Shown piece after piece: positions 5,525 to 6,156 of a stretch of 6,156 bases of DNA. This DNA comes from an uncultured Clostridia bacterium (GTDB lineage: Bacteria > Bacillota > Clostridia > Lachnospirales > Lachnospiraceae). Every line of letters starts with the position of its first letter. Within the stretch, counting starts at the first letter, position 1. The stretch lies in contig CAMONF010000068.1 in the NCBI GenBank assembly GCA_946620335.1, positions 1 through 6,156 of the forward strand. Reading direction: 5' to 3'. The notes beneath the pieces were generated by a model, which had not been told where the DNA came from, searched no databases, and was given only the letters and a program-made list of their open reading frames with translations. The translations under genes were made by a program, and so were the position numbers.

Positions 5525-5571
5525 ACATAACGCACCGCTATTTCATGAGACGAACCGCCCCAAGTCTCTCC

Positions 5572-5600
5572 TTGCATTCCCGCCCGCTTCATTGTAAAAT
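5572..5600 (+). promoter_or_regulatory. Sigma-A promoter of trmB
   Basis: The -35 box TTGCAT (5572-5577) and the -10 box TAAAAT (5595-5600) are 17 bp apart. The predicted start point (5606-5608) falls on or next to the trmB ATG at 5608, which would give a leaderless transcript. Confidence 0.62.
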
Positions 5601-5607
5601 GAACCAC

Positions 5608-6156
5608 ATGAGACTGAGAAATATACCTGAAGCAAAAGGAATCGTGGAAGCAAGCCCCTACGTCATCCATCATCCGGAGGCCATGCGGGGGAAGTGGGCT
5701 TCATTTTCAGGAAAGCCCCTCTTTCTGGAGGTGGGGACCGGCAAAGGCCGCTTCATCATGGAGCTGGCCGCCCGGCATCCTGAAAATGAATACATCGGCA
5801 TCGAGCGCTACGAGAGCGTTCTCTACCGGGCATGCGAAAAGATGGCCGGCAAGATGCCGCAGGCCCCCGCCTCTCTCCTGGAAGCCGAGGCGCAAGAGGA
5901 GGAAACGCCCTTCGTGGCGCCCTCCAACCTGCACTTCATCAGGATGGACGCCGCTGCCCTGCCGGAGGTCTTCGCCCCCGGGGAGGTGGCCGGCCTCTAT
6001 CTGAACTTCTCGGATCCGTGGCCCAAGGCCCGCCATGCCAAGCGGCGGCCCACCAGCCGCAACTTCCTGGCGGGCTATGAGAAGGACCTGGCGGACGGGG
6101 GACTTCTGGAGTTCAGGACGGGCAAACGCGCCCTCTTCGACTCCTCCCTGCACGGG
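5608..6156 (+). CDS. trmB: tRNA (guanine-N7-)-methyltransferase, 3' end cut by window
   Basis: TrmB methylates G46 in the variable loop of tRNA, using S-adenosylmethionine. The frame stays open to the window edge, giving 183 residues of an enzyme usually about 215-240 long. Visible motifs are the N-terminal MRLRNIP, the SAM-binding FLEVGTGKGRF (39-49), YIGIERY (62-68), and the family hallmark LYLNFSDPWPKARHAKRR (130-147) with Asp136, His143 and Arg147. Two oddities appear. About 20 extra residues rich in Glu, Ala and Pro lie at roughly 82-105, between YIGIERY and HFIRMDA. The segment normally reading F-K-T-D-N is F-R-T-Gly172-Lys173. No Shine-Dalgarno precedes ATG 5608; a second in-frame ATG at 5599 is no better and lies on the -10 box. 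The start at 5608 is preferred because it gives the conserved MRLR. It is divergent from galK. Confidence 0.94.
   Translation, partial: MRLRNIPEAKGIVEASPYVIHHPEAMRGKWASFSGKPLFLEVGTGKGRFIMELAARHPENEYIGIERYESVLYRACEKMAGKMPQAPASLLEAEAQEEETPFVAPSNLHFIRMDAAALPEVFAPGEVAGLYLNFSDPWPKARHAKRRPTSRNFLAGYEKDLADGGLLEFRTGKRALFDSSLHG

Noticed and set aside
5544..5614. Repeat of CATGAGAC at 5544-5551 and 5607-5614 as a regulatory pair
   Set aside because: The match is only 8 bases and one copy is coding sequence of trmB; chance is enough.
5248..5673. Minus-strand open frame of 141 codons between galK and trmB
   Set aside because: It runs through the palindrome and both direct repeats, so its protein merely repeats translated repeat DNA; it also overlaps the gal and trmB promoters and has no family resemblance.
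5707..6153. Minus-strand open frame of 148 codons at the right edge
   Set aside because: It is the antisense of trmB, whose plus-strand product carries clear family motifs.

Overview
The window looks like chromosomal DNA from a GC-rich member of the Clostridia, most likely a Lachnospiraceae-type Firmicute. The evidence is the class II (Firmicutes-type) GalT, strong AGGAGG-like ribosome binding sites, sigma-A-type promoters, a CadC/SmtB-type ArsR regulator and a TrmB that begins MRLRNIP. The species cannot be named from the sequence. There are six genes: five on the minus strand and one, cut by the right edge, on the plus strand.

Left part (1-850): a small metal-handling module on the minus strand. 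An ArsR/SmtB-family sensor (491-850) precedes a 72-residue heavy-metal-associated (HMA) protein (147-365). Between them is a strong promoter whose predicted start point lies inside an 11-bp inverted repeat, the usual layout of an ArsR operator. The HMA gene therefore appears to be metal-inducible under its neighbour. Its likely client, a Cd/Zn/Pb P-type ATPase, is not in the window. Positions 1-138 hold three near-identical repeat units forming a very long hairpin.

The 381-bp gap 851-1231 has no gene. It holds a 14-bp stem-loop just upstream of arsR and a cluster of five DnaA-box-like sequences, one pair forming a 17-bp palindrome.

Centre (1232-5152): a complete Leloir operon, galK-galT-galE, on the minus strand. 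It converts galactose to galactose-1-phosphate, exchanges this with UDP-glucose, and regenerates UDP-glucose by epimerisation. galK and galT are 17 bp apart. galT and galE are separated by 181 bp containing a decayed copy of the repeat found at the left edge. A promoter (-35 5246-5251, -10 5223-5228) with candidate operator sequences lies ahead of galK.

Right part (5153-6156): a 455-bp divergent intergenic region. It carries a perfect 66-bp palindrome (32-2-32) and two 72/71-bp direct repeats with internal hairpins. A promoter then fires almost directly at the start codon of trmB, the tRNA m7G46 methyltransferase gene. trmB has no visible ribosome binding site, carries an unusual insertion, and has lost a conserved Asp.

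Across the window the 7-mer GAAAATG (either strand) occurs nine times, where about 0.5 would be expected. No wholly new multi-gene system is evident. The most unusual signals are this iterated motif, the DnaA-box cluster, the structured repeats, and the trmB peculiarities.
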